64,000 nucleotides of DNA from Sergeia podlipaevii (taxonomy: Eukaryota > Euglenozoa > Kinetoplastea > Trypanosomatida > Trypanosomatidae), in NCBI GenBank assembly GCA_030849805.1, contig JASANZ010002199.1, positions 1 through 64,000 of the forward strand, in the 5' to 3' direction. This document shows, piece after piece, positions 18,841 through 28,377 of the stretch (position 1 is the first letter of the stretch; each line of letters starts with the position of its first letter). Both the position numbers and the translations under genes were made by a program. Under the pieces are notes generated by a model. It did not search any database, was not told the origin of the DNA, and saw nothing but the letters and a program-made list of their open reading frames with translations.

Positions 18841-19923
18841 ATGAGTGGGTGCAGCAACCGAAATGGGTCTCTCCGCGTGATCCACGGAAATTCTAATCCG
18901 AAGCTTGCTCAGGACGTGTGCAACTACCTTGGCATTCCTGTTACCGCAAGCCGTGTGGGCCTCTTTGCCAACGGCGAGAGCAACGTGAAAATTCTCGAGT
19001 CCATCCGCGGTGATGACATCTTCATCATTCAACCCACGTGCGGTAACTCTGAAATCAACGTGAATCAGGCCGTGATGGAACTGTTGCTGATTATCCACAC
19101 CCTGAAGCTCTCGTCCGCACGCCGCGTGACGGCGGTGATTCCTCACTACGGCTACGCGCGCCAAGATCGTAAGCACACGAGCCGGGTGCCTATCAGCGCG
19201 TCTGCAGTGGCGCGCATGATCACTGAAATGGGTGTCAATGGCGTTGTCACGATGGATCTTCACTGCGGTCAGATCCAGGGCTTCTTCCATGGCTGCCCCG
19301 TTGCCGATATCAACCCCACCTCTCAGTTTGCCGAGTACGCCAAGGCAAAGAACTTTGACACAGATAACCTCGTCGTAGTAGCGCCAGATGCCGGCGCCGT
19401 CACGCGCGCGCGCCGCATGGGCGATCGCATAGGTGCCAGCCGTATCGTTACTATTCTTAAGCGTCGCGTCGTCGCCAACCAGGTTGAGTCCATGCAGCTC
19501 GTGGGTGAGGTCGAGGGCTGCGTCTGCATTATTGTGGACGACATGATCGACACCGCTGGTACGCTGTGCAAGGCGGCGGAGGTGCTCAAGGAGCACGGCG
19601 CTCGCGAGGTGCATGCGTGGGCTACCCACGGCATCTTCACTGATCCCGCATGTGAGCGCATCAGCAAGTGCGATGCACTGCACGAGGTCGTGGTGACTGA
19701 CAGCATTCCTCAGGCAGTGTCAAGCCAGAACTGCGATAAGATTAAAGTGATCTCTATTGCTAATCTTCTCGGTGATGCCATTAGCCGTCTTCATGGTGAG
19801 GAGACCCTTGAGAACATTGGTCAATCCATGAACGACTGCCTGAAGCGTGACGAGGGTGATCTGCAAGCACTCGAAAATCTGGTAGAAGAGGATGATGACT
19901 GCCCTCGTATTAAGGATGAGTAG
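18841..19923 (+). CDS. PRPS: Ribose-phosphate pyrophosphokinase (PRPP synthetase)
   Basis: The 360-residue enzyme transfers pyrophosphate from ATP to ribose 5-phosphate, giving PRPP for purine salvage, pyrimidine and NAD synthesis. The class I signatures are intact: HGNSNPKLAQDV at the N-terminus, GLFANGESNVKI, the ATP-binding HYGYARQDRK near residues 102-111, DLHCGQIQGFF, and the PRPP loop IIVDDMIDTAGTL near 230-242. The C-terminal 40 residues after the catalytic fold are acidic and are an extension relative to the usual 315-320 residues. The longer frame starts with TTG in T-rich DNA and its extra residues do not resemble the family, so ATG 18841 is chosen. Codon use is strongly biased to C/G endings, suggesting high expression. 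No peroxisomal targeting signal type 1 is evident at the tail; trypanosomatids have several PRPS paralogues, some glycosomal. Confidence 0.95.
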   Translation: MSGCSNRNGSLRVIHGNSNPKLAQDVCNYLGIPVTASRVGLFANGESNVKILESIRGDDIFIIQPTCGNSEINVNQAVMELLLIIHTLKLSSARRVTAVIPHYGYARQDRKHTSRVPISASAVARMITEMGVNGVVTMDLHCGQIQGFFHGCPVADINPTSQFAEYAKAKNFDTDNLVVVAPDAGAVTRARRMGDRIGASRIVTILKRRVVANQVESMQLVGEVEGCVCIIVDDMIDTAGTLCKAAEVLKEHGAREVHAWATHGIFTDPACERISKCDALHEVVVTDSIPQAVSSQNCDKIKVISIANLLGDAISRLHGEETLENIGQSMNDCLKRDEGDLQALENLVEEDDDCPRIKDE

Positions 19924-21425
19924 CATCTACCTTCACTCCTCGCCATGGCACTTCCCGTTTAAAGAAAAGATGGAAAAAAAAAAAAGAATTCACATGCCGT
20001 GCAACGTGCAAGCCTTCTTTTTTTGTGCGTGTGTGCGTGTATCAAGATATGCGCGTTTCTTTGTGATGTTGTTGTTGTTGTTGTTTATTTTTTTTTCCTC
20101 TGTTGATCCCGATGTTCGTTGTTTATGCTTCAGTGTCCCACTCCTTGTTTATTGGTGTTGGTATTGCTGCTGTTACGCCTTGCTCATTTTTTTTTTCCTT
20201 GCAGGTGATTTATACACAAGCGCAGTAGCAAGTGTATGTGTATCGCGTTGGTAATAACTCAAAACTGTAGCGCGCGGGATAACAATGGTAATGATAGTCT
20301 GGTACGGCGCACGTGTGGAAGGCCGTATTGAATTTTATTGTTAATATGTTTTTACTCCTTGTGCTTATCAGACACCATATTCGATATGAAAGCGCGCGCA
20401 GGCTGTCAGACAGTACGCTTTGCAGTGAAGAGTGCATTGGAGAAGGGAGTGTGTGTGCATATATATATTTTTTTGAATATGGGAGTGAGAGCGGTTAGCT
20501 AAGAGGTGCGTTCTACCAATGGTATCTTCGTGAGTGGAAGGGGTGCGAAGAAGTATGAGGACAACGTACAACGTTTACTGTCTCATACGCAGATGCGCAT
20601 AAATGAGAAGCCAGAAAGGAATACGCATGGTGGCCCAGACGGTGCACAATGGATCAAACAAAAAAAAATATTCGAAACGAGGGAGAGACTGCTTCTCTAC
20701 TTGCCACTTCTAACTTCTTTGAGCAGTCTTAACGATGTGAGAAGGAAAGGGGGAAAAAGACCCGAAAAAAATAATAACTTCACTGCGCTTTATGAGGAGT
20801 CAAGTTGAGCGTATTTAATTATCTGGCACGTGGGTTCGCAGTATTTGTGATACTTATATAATACAATACAATATATAAAAATCAAGTTGGTGAGATTCTT
20901 GGTTGTGCCTTCTTTGTTGCTGTTGCCTTTTTTTTTCCCTCCGATGAGGCTCACGCTTGGGCGTCTCATTGCGACTATGCTGGAAGAAAACGGACTTTTG
21001 TTATGATGCTACTGCTGCTTCCTTCAAATGAGAATAAAAATCAGTATTTTTGTCCATTTCTTCCTGTTTACAACATAAAAAAAAACATTACCTGTGCGTG
21101 TGCTTTACCTATTTTGTAGAAAAGTCTTCTAAAGCAATAGCAAAAAAAAATTGAACAACTTGGACGAACGAGTATTTGTCGTGATTTTTTTAAAGCTTTT
21201 TCCTCCTCACTAAGTACTAACATAAGGATTTCCTTACTATCACTTTTTTTAATCTTTGGGGAGAATAGCTGCGTAGCATTTCCTTTTTGGGTGTAGTAGC
21301 GACCACTCATTATTATTATCTTTTCACTTCATACCCTTACATCTATTCACCTAGTTAAACCCAGGCTTCTTCTCAGCCTCTCCGTTTCTCTTTTGTTATC
21401 ACCACTATATATCCACAGCAAAGCG
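19924..21425. other. Intergenic region, 1.5 kb
   Basis: Contains T-rich and (GTT)n DNA to about 20200, a strong acceptor-like site at 20202-20204, and then 1.2 kb of mixed composition without a convincing coding region. A 100-codon basic frame around 20506-20808 does not start with ATG and resembles nothing known. Pyrimidine-rich DNA at about 21365-21400 with AG at 21375-21376 and 21417-21418 precedes the NADH dehydrogenase ATG. Confidence 0.7.
20202..20204 (+). promoter_or_regulatory. Strong splice-acceptor-like site far from any gene start
   Basis: An almost pure pyrimidine tract at about 20183-20201 is followed directly by CAG and GT. The next annotated start is 1.2 kb away. The first ATG downstream (20236) opens only a 30-codon frame. 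Confidence 0.4.
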
Positions 21426-23018
21426 ATGCTCCGCCGCACCCCCCGCTTCTTGATCAAGCCCAATGTGGTGATTCTTGGCACGGGCTGGGCTGGCTGCTAC
21501 ACCGCCCACCGCCTTGACCCCAATATCTGCAACATCCAAGTCATCTCCACTCGTAACCATATGGTGTTCACTCCGCTTCTTCCACAGACCACCACCGGCA
21601 CACTGGAGTTCCGCTCCGTTTGTGAGCCCATTACGAACATTCAGCCCGCGCTCGCCAAGCTCCCCCACCGCTTCTACCGTGCTATGATCTACGATGTTGA
21701 TTTTGAAGAGAAGCTGGTGCACTGCGTCGGCGTCGGCGTTGTTGGCGCCACTGAGAAGGTTCCTGTAAACACCTTTAATGTGCAGTACGACTACCTCGTC
21801 CTCGCGCACGGTGCCCGCCCCAACACATTTAACATTCCCGGCGTCCAGGACAAGGCGTTCTTCCTGCGCGAGGTGAACGAGGCTCGTGGTATCCGAAAGC
21901 GCCTCGTTCAGAACATCATGGCTGCCGATCTTCCCATCACTTCCACAGATGAGACAAAGCGCCTGCTTCACACCATTGTGGTGGGTGGCGGCCCCACTGG
22001 TATTGAATTCGCGGCCAATCTTGCCGACTTCTTCCGTGAGGATGTGAAGAAGGTGAACAAGGAGCTCGTGAAGCACTGCAAGGTTACCATTCTTGAGGCC
22101 GGTGAGGTGCTCGGCACCTTTGATAAGGCCCTGCGTGACTACGGCCAGAGGCGCCTGAAGCAGCTCGGTGTTGAGGTGAAGAAGACCGCCGTGGTTGGTG
22201 TCACCGAGCGTGAGGTGCTGACCAAGGAAGGTGAGACCCTCCCCTGCGGTCTCGTAGTCTGGAGTACTGGCGTCGGTCCGTCCACCGTCACTAAGGCCCT
22301 CAAGTGCGATAAGAACCGTGGTCGTATTGCAGTGGATGACTACCTGCGCGTTCTCCGCGACGGTAAGCCGGTTCGTCACGTCTTTGCCGTTGGTGATTGC
22401 TGCGCCAACGTGACCAATGGTCTCCCTACTCTTGCCGCCGTCGCGTCTCGCCAGGGTGCGTATCTTGGCACTCAGCTCAACCATCTTATCCGCCATGGTG
22501 AGATGCGCGGCCCCTTTGAGTACAAGAGCCTTGGCAGCATGGTCTCCATCGGTGATAGCAGCGCTGTAGTGTCTATTGGCTCGAAGCGCAAGATTGACCT
22601 CATGGGTCTTAAGGCCCTCTGGTTCTGGAAGAGCGCGTATCTGACTGTGCTGGGCTCTATCCGCAGCAAGCTATACGTGTTGGTAAACTGGACCGGAAGC
22701 CGCATCTTTGGACGTGATATCACCTACATTGGTGATCTTAGCGAGGACCGCATGTACTCCCTGATCGCGGATGAAGAGGTGTCTCGGGAGAAGAGCCGCA
22801 AGAAGGCGTATGAGATGCTCAAGAACATGGAACCCGGGCACACCTTCACTCCTGAGGAGGTGGAGAAGGCCGCCGCCGCTGGCAACATGGCGCGCGACGA
22901 GGTCTCCAAGAAGCCCGACGCCCCAAAGGCGGAGGCCCCAAAGCCTGAAACTGCCAAGAAGGAGGAGGCACCAAAAAAGGAGGGAGAAGCTGAGAAGACG
23001 GAGACTGTCAAGGCTTAA
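21426..23018 (+). CDS. NDH2: Type II NADH dehydrogenase (NDH2), mitochondrial
   Basis: The 530-residue flavoprotein is a single-subunit, rotenone-insensitive NADH:ubiquinone oxidoreductase. Two dinucleotide folds are visible: FAD-binding VILGTGWAGCYTA near residues 15-27 and NADH-binding VVGGGPTGIEFAANL near 185-199. Further matches are HGARPNTFNIPGV, the VVWSTGVGPS block and VFAVGDCC near 320, followed by the quinone-pocket region QGAYLGTQLN. The short basic N-terminus (MLRRTPRFLIK) fits mitochondrial import. The C-terminal 50 residues are an unusual Lys/Glu/Pro/Ala-rich tail. No EF-hand is seen. The longer frame from 21393 starts with TTG and is rejected. Strong codon bias suggests an abundant protein. 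The enzyme feeds the same quinone pool as the L2HGDH encoded upstream. Confidence 0.92.
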   Translation: MLRRTPRFLIKPNVVILGTGWAGCYTAHRLDPNICNIQVISTRNHMVFTPLLPQTTTGTLEFRSVCEPITNIQPALAKLPHRFYRAMIYDVDFEEKLVHCVGVGVVGATEKVPVNTFNVQYDYLVLAHGARPNTFNIPGVQDKAFFLREVNEARGIRKRLVQNIMAADLPITSTDETKRLLHTIVVGGGPTGIEFAANLADFFREDVKKVNKELVKHCKVTILEAGEVLGTFDKALRDYGQRRLKQLGVEVKKTAVVGVTEREVLTKEGETLPCGLVVWSTGVGPSTVTKALKCDKNRGRIAVDDYLRVLRDGKPVRHVFAVGDCCANVTNGLPTLAAVASRQGAYLGTQLNHLIRHGEMRGPFEYKSLGSMVSIGDSSAVVSIGSKRKIDLMGLKALWFWKSAYLTVLGSIRSKLYVLVNWTGSRIFGRDITYIGDLSEDRMYSLIADEEVSREKSRKKAYEMLKNMEPGHTFTPEEVEKAAAAGNMARDEVSKKPDAPKAEAPKPETAKKEEAPKKEGEAEKTETVKA

Positions 23019-23097
23019 GTAGGGAGTACATCTATATATCTCCCCACACCCCCTTTTCTCTGTACACTTCTCTTTCTTTCTTTTTTTTTTTCTTCTA

Positions 23098-23100
23098 CAG
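23098..23100 (+). promoter_or_regulatory. Strong splice-acceptor-like site after the NADH dehydrogenase gene
   Basis: A 37-base pyrimidine-rich tract (about 23060-23096) ends in TACAG. It lies 80 bases after the NDH2 stop, but no coding region follows for 3.5 kb. It may define the polyadenylation site of the NDH2 mRNA, since in trypanosomatids polyadenylation is coupled to the next downstream acceptor (family knowledge), or it may start a non-coding transcript. Confidence 0.5.
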
Positions 23101-24209
23101 TCGATGATGCCTTGGACTGGGTAGGTGCGGTAAAGCCTTCATGTAGCAGTAGCGACTTCTTTTTGTTTCTTTCTTTCTTCCCTGTGCGGTATATTGATGT
23201 AGTTCTTTTTTTCTCTAGGCGGAAAAATGTCTTTTTTTTTTGCATTCAGTATATATTCATTGGGAAGAATGCATGTGTGTGTGTGTGTGTGCCTTTTTTC
23301 TATATATTTTTTTCAATCAAAACTACGTGTATACGCGCGGGTTCTTAGAGCAGTCATCAATTTTCAGAGAGCAGATATGTCTATTTGTGAGAGTGTGTGT
23401 ATTCCTTTTTCTTTCATCAGAGTTCTATTTTATGTTTATTTTTCTTTTACATCCTCACAGATACGTTGGTGATCGGAGCATTCACATTTTTATGTGTGTT
23501 GTTGTTGTCCTTTTTCCTTTCAATTCTTTTTTTTTCCTTTCCGCCGAATGTGAGACTTTCTTTTCTTTTCTTTTTTTCTCGGTGAATGGGGTGATGGTGT
23601 GCGAGAAGCTAAATGAAAGATAGGAAGACAGAGAGAGAAGACAATACAAACATAGCAACACGAAAAGTGAGAAGGAAGACAGAGGTAAAGAGATCTTACT
23701 TATATTACCCAAAGACATTTGAGTCACATTTTTATTTTAATTATCATGATAGAAATGCTGTATATGACAAGGAATGAAGGCAACTATGTTTGCTTATGAG
23801 AAAAAAAAAAATAGATGTACGTTTCGTAAGTGTTTGATTCGTTTATTATTATTATTATTTTCACTTCCGCAAGTCTTTTTTTTTTTTTTGCATTTGACGA
23901 GTGGTGCCTGCCGAGAGTACGCATGCGGATATTCAGACACATGAACTGTAGCCACTAATATCACTAACTACTAATAGCTTTTATACATAATACGGGGAGT
24001 AAAAAAGATAATAGAAAGAAAGAAGGCTATCGCTATAGTATCCCCAACTAGTATCCAGCATCAATAGTTTTTAGCTCACATGATGATTCTCACGTTAACA
24101 ATGAAGAAAAATGAGGGCATCGTTCTTTCACTATATATATATTCCTCTCTCCACTGTGCGTGCGTGTGAGACTGTGCTCATCTACATGGTCGCAGCGTGT
24201 TATTTTTTT

Positions 24210-24245
24210 TATTATTATCATTATTATTATTATTATTATTATTAT
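24210..24245. repeat. (ATT)n microsatellite
   Basis: A trinucleotide ATT/TTA run with one interruption. Confidence 0.9.
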
Positions 24246-24483
24246 CCCTTTAGTGTTGCTTGTGTGTGCTCCACTTTCTCTCTCCTTCTTCATCTATATT
24301 ATAACAAAGAAAAAGGAACCTCAGCACTCATGTGTCTTCTTTTTGTATCCTTTTTTTCGGGGGGGGGAAGCTAGGGGTGGTATTTGTATACTTCAACACA
24401 CACACACATATATATAGTAATGATTGTACCTGGACGATCAGCTGACCTTTGGTAATTTGAACTTCCGATAAAAGGGGAAAAAT

Positions 24484-24504
24484 GGAATGAGGAATGAGGA
24501 ATGA
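24484..24504. repeat. Three-copy GGAATGA tandem repeat
   Basis: The seven-base unit GGAATGA occurs three times without a gap inside the long intergenic region. Confidence 0.85.
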
Positions 24505-24895
24505 GCTGTGTGAAATTGTGAAGAGAAATATATATAGAGAGAAAAATTAGAGTACTAGTATCCGTTCACATGTATGTGAGTGTATGTGCGGGTGTTTCTC
24601 TTCGGCTTCAGCACAACGAAGGCCGCACTGACGCCGTGTGTGCGTGTGTTGGATCTTGATTGTGTTTGCAACTCTCCTTGGTTGTGCTGCGTAGGAGTGG
24701 GTAGTGCCTTTGGGGAATATGGAAGGAGATGTCCCCACACCCACACCCACACACACACACGCACACAACAACACTGAGGAAGTAGGCGTACACTACTGAA
24801 TGGAACGAGCGGAGATTCTTAAGTGATAGCCAACTGTTTTTTTGTGGTGGTTTTTTTCTCTTTCTCTATCGCGTTTACCTACGCGCAAGCTGCTG

Positions 24896-24985
24896 ATTCC
24901 AAAACGGCATCCTTCGCGCTTTGGAATGTGCGGTAGCGGGAGGAGGAAACACAAGAAAGAAAGAACCCGAGAAGGATGCCGTTTT
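24896..24985. repeat. Two overlapping inverted repeats that exclude each other
   Basis: A perfect 14-base inverted repeat pairs 24901-24914 (AAAACGGCATCCTT) with 24972-24985. A second perfect 8-base inverted repeat pairs 24896-24903 (ATTCCAAA) with 24920-24927. The two use overlapping left arms (24901-24903), and the right arm of the short one lies in the loop of the long one. An RNA from this region could therefore fold into a short hairpin with a 16-base loop or a longer stem with a 57-base loop. Confidence 0.7.
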
Positions 24986-25788
24986 TGTACTTTTTCAGTC
25001 TTTCTTTGAAATCAACGTTATGCGGTTGGCTTGGTCAAGGCATTCTTCAGTGAGTAAAGTAAGTAGTAGTGGTGCCATATGTACGAGCCTGTGTTACAAC
25101 TTCTTTTTTTGTCGTTGCCGCTGCGTTCTTCTTTTTTGCTCTCTCTCTCTCTCACTCTCTCTCTGATCCCCCCCCCCTCTGGTTGAAGAAGCAGTGCTTG
25201 TGCGCATTGCGTATTGATGCATCGTTCCTCTCATATTTGGAGCAGCATAGGCGGCTCCTGTGTGGTGGAACTGTCGATGCGCATATTTGTGATTTCCTTT
25301 GGAGGACGAGAGTATGGAGAGAGAAGGAAAGGGAAAAGGAAAAGGAACGGGTGTAGAAGATAATCAGGATTAAGGGGGGAATGCTTCTCTTTATTTTCCT
25401 TTCCTTTCTTAGTTGTCTACGTGGAGATGCACCTTGGTGTGCGTGTGTGCCGTGTGAAGCTCGCAACAAATATATAATGCGGGGGGAAAATGCATGCTAA
25501 GTTTTTATATATATAGAGAGAGAAAAAAACAATAGGAGTGAGTAGGGTACGTTACCTGGTCAGCCACTTCGTAAGATAAGAACGACTGCTATCCCTACAT
25601 CCACGTTTACACAGAGACACACGCACGAATATATATATATGCATACTTACAGCATCATTCATTGCAGTGTGTTCCCTTTGCCCACTACTGGTGCTGTGAA
25701 GGAAATACCTCTACTCATTTATTTTTCATTTTCTATCGCTGAGTTCTCTCTTAACAATTGCCAAATCTTCCTTTCGACGCCTCTTGTT

Positions 25789-25812
25789 GTTTGTTTGTTT
25801 GTTTGTTTGTTT
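25789..25812. repeat. (GTTT)n microsatellite
   Basis: Six or so uninterrupted GTTT units within the long gap. Confidence 0.9.
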
Positions 25813-26087
25813 CTTTTTCTTTCTTTCTTTTACGTGCTTTTTCTATTTTATTTTTTATTTTGAATAGGAGGGCCATCATTGGCTAAAGAAAGTATACAAT
25901 TACAATAGTCACTCTCTCCGTTTAACTTTTCTTTGTTCTACTTTCTAAAAGGAGTTGTTTCATTATACATATTCGCGTATTTGTCTAGTGGGCGAGTAGC
26001 AGCAATAAGGTATTATATAAGTTAGGCCTTTAGGCATTTTCTACCATTTCATCTCTCTTTTTTTTTTCTCCTTCGCTTTCTCACACT

Positions 26088-26089
26088 AG
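26088..26089 (+). promoter_or_regulatory. Candidate spliced-leader acceptor for the phosphatase gene
   Basis: A long pyrimidine tract at about 26049-26082 is followed by ACTAG with AG at 26088-26089. The phosphatase ATG is 500 bases away, so a long 5' UTR or a nearer, weaker acceptor is implied. Confidence 0.4.
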
Positions 26090-26589
26090 TTTGTGTGCTA
26101 AGCAACCCCCTTGTTTTGCAAATATATAGATTGATACAAAGCGTGTGAAAGAAGCTGTTCTTCTCGCAGGCAGGCTGGCACTGTCACTTTTTTTTCTATG
26201 CTCTGCTAAGGGGCTATCACTCCTCTCACCATATAAGTGTCTTGGATTGCACCGCACAGAAGCATTAATATCTTCTCTTGTCACATTCGTGGACGAAAAA
26301 AAAAAGCGCACATATAACCCATCATTTATTTATCTTTACTGAGAAGTGAAGTGAAAGAGTAGCGAAAAAAAAAACTGCTGTTGACCGTGTTAGCAGTTGT
26401 TGCGCTGAAAGAGAAAAAAAAAAATTAAGAACATAAAAAGAAGGAAAACCGCGTGTGATTTTTTTTTTCCTGCATATATTCTACGGACGATATTAGAGAT
26501 CTGCCTTTTTGAATATATAGATACTGTGAAATATATCTTCATTGGTCTATATATATATTTTTTTACTACTTTTATCATTAACAATATTT

Positions 26590-28377
26590 ATGAGTTCCAC
26601 GCAGCGACAGGAGCTACTGCGCTTTCGGGATCATATTCGACAATTGTCAGTGCGTACGTTCCCAGAAAACCGCGATGGCTTCGACACTGAGCTGGCGGAT
26701 GTACGCACAGTGGATCAGCGCGTGAGAAGCAACCTGGATGAGTACTACACCGGATCTTTGGGCTCGAGCATGGCAAAGAACCGCTTTGACGATGTGAAGC
26801 CCAACGAAGGCACGCTGGTGCACCTGCAGCCTGCGTCCATGCGCGGGGACGGAACCTACATTAACGCCAACTATATTGATGCGCGCGCCACACTTGGGGT
26901 GCCGTTTGTCTACATTGCCACTCAGGCGCCAATGTCGAACACGGTTTTGGACTTCTGGCGCATGGTGTACGAGAACGACGTTTCATTCATTGTAATGCTG
27001 TGCGGAGTGAAGGAAAATGGCAAGATTAAGAGTGAGATGTACTGGCCGGCACGTGGCACCCGGTACGACCTCGGGCTTCTCTCCATCACGACAGTTAGCG
27101 AGAACGTGCGGGCAGAATCGGTACATCGCACGTTGTGTCTGCGTACCGTGCGTGGCGATGAGCGGGAGATCTTCCACATGCAGCACACAGCGTGGCCGGA
27201 TCAGGGCGTGCCGGAGGGAAGTGCGCCGCTGATGGAGATGATGCAGGCCATTGGCAAATCCCCGCGCAACGTAGAATCACCGATTGTAGTACACTGCTCC
27301 GGAGGTGTGGGCCGCACGGGCGTGTTCATCGGCATGCACATTGCCCTTGCCCAATTTCAGCTGGAGCGCATCAACATCAGCGTCCCATCGATTGTACGGT
27401 TTCTCAAACTCTGTCGCACAGGAATGGTGCAACGAAAGGATCAGTATCTCTTCCTCTACTATGCCACTCTGCGTGAGATTGAACGCATGGTCATATCTGC
27501 GGAGAAGGGCGTCAATTTACTCGACGTGCGTGCTCGCAACCCCAGACAATACCAGCAACATCAGGTCAGCGGTAGCAGCAGCCCGCGCCGCGCCTTACCT
27601 CCACCACGAGTGATGCCAATACCAACCGGGTCTGGACATGGCCCAGTAGAGCTCATTCGTTCCCTTGTGAAGGATAGGTTGCGGAAGTCGCCGCTTCCTT
27701 CTCAGAGTTCACAGCAAACGAGCAGCTCTCAGCATTGGGAGAGCCCTGTTAACGCGAAACCTGCACAGCGCAGCGAGGCGGCAGATGTGGCCATCATGCA
27801 GGAGTACCTTAACCAGAGGCGGGACGTTGGCAGCACGCCCATACTTATTCCTGTGCATCAGCACCTTGGACTGGATGGACGCGAGGGTAGCGTTGGCACG
27901 TCCATCTCGCCATCCAACTGTGGGGCATTATCTGCTGTTAGCTGCGAGCCCAGCAGCAGCAGCGCTCACGCACCAGCACCGAGAATTCGGCAAGTGAGTC
28001 CCGAATCATCCGCGCTGCCGCTGCTGCATTCCCCGCATATGATGCAGCCCTCCAGCCCAACTTTTCAGTTGAGCGCCTTTGTTCAGATGCCCTCCTCTCA
28101 CCACCTGTCATGGTGTGGTGATCGTCCACCGTCATCGCAGTACTGCGCATTTGACAACACGTTGGAGGGCGAGCTGATGAGGATGCAGGCAATCAACCGC
28201 ATGAAGCGAGCGACGCCGTCGGGGTCACCGCAAAGTCGCACCGTGTCGCTCTCCGGATCCCCGCGCAACGGATCCTTGAGCCTCGCGCGGGATCAACGTG
28301 ATGGTTCCCCTCCAACTGGGTCAGCAAGTAATCCGTGTCTTCAACCACCACGAAATCCCCCGGGGTTCATTTCGTAG
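26590..28377 (+). CDS. Protein tyrosine phosphatase with long Ser/Pro-rich tail
   Basis: The 595-residue protein has a classical PTP catalytic domain at about residues 15-305 and a disordered tail. The active-site loop VHCSGGVGRTG gives Cys236 as nucleophile and Arg242 as phosphate-binding residue. The WPD loop (TAWPDQGVPEG) lies near 201-211, and YINANYID, TQAPMSNTVLDFWRM and the Q-loop region (MVQRKDQYLFLYYA) complete the fold. Catalysis should be intact. It resembles trypanosomatid PTP1-type enzymes, which remove phosphate from tyrosine and in T. brucei block differentiation (family knowledge), but those are about 300 residues; the extra 290 residues here are rich in Ser, Pro and Gln with repeated SGSP-like motifs (TPSGSPQS, SLSGSPRN), suggesting phosphorylation. 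The upstream TTG-started extension is T-rich and rejected. Confidence 0.9.
   Translation: MSSTQRQELLRFRDHIRQLSVRTFPENRDGFDTELADVRTVDQRVRSNLDEYYTGSLGSSMAKNRFDDVKPNEGTLVHLQPASMRGDGTYINANYIDARATLGVPFVYIATQAPMSNTVLDFWRMVYENDVSFIVMLCGVKENGKIKSEMYWPARGTRYDLGLLSITTVSENVRAESVHRTLCLRTVRGDEREIFHMQHTAWPDQGVPEGSAPLMEMMQAIGKSPRNVESPIVVHCSGGVGRTGVFIGMHIALAQFQLERINISVPSIVRFLKLCRTGMVQRKDQYLFLYYATLREIERMVISAEKGVNLLDVRARNPRQYQQHQVSGSSSPRRALPPPRVMPIPTGSGHGPVELIRSLVKDRLRKSPLPSQSSQQTSSSQHWESPVNAKPAQRSEAADVAIMQEYLNQRRDVGSTPILIPVHQHLGLDGREGSVGTSISPSNCGALSAVSCEPSSSSAHAPAPRIRQVSPESSALPLLHSPHMMQPSSPTFQLSAFVQMPSSHHLSWCGDRPPSSQYCAFDNTLEGELMRMQAINRMKRATPSGSPQSRTVSLSGSPRNGSLSLARDQRDGSPPTGSASNPCLQPPRNPPGFIS

Larger units (their letters stand above)
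23019..26589. other. Longest gap in the window, 3.6 kb, no convincing gene
   Basis: No open frame above about 105 codons exists and none resembles a known protein. A strong acceptor-like site lies just after the NADH dehydrogenase stop (23098-23100) and another lies at 26088-26089, about 500 bases before the phosphatase ATG. In between are (TG)n, (ATT)n, (CA)n, (CT)n and (GTTT)n tracts, a three-copy seven-base repeat at 24484-24504, and a nested inverted repeat at 24896-24985. No tRNA or snRNA is recognised by eye. The region could carry a non-coding transcript or snoRNAs. Confidence 0.7.

Noticed and set aside
18793..19683. 296-codon open frame on the - strand over PRPP synthetase
   Set aside because: Antisense shadow of a strongly codon-biased gene; no acceptor on that strand.
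20506..20808. 100-codon basic frame between PRPP synthetase and NDH2
   Set aside because: No ATG start, no acceptor directly upstream and no recognisable motif.
21405..22496. 363-codon open frame on the - strand over NDH2
   Set aside because: Same effect of codon bias; the + strand frame is a textbook NDH2.
24081..24170. ATGATGA near 24082 considered as a C box of a C/D snoRNA
   Set aside because: No CTGA D box at a suitable distance and no terminal stem.
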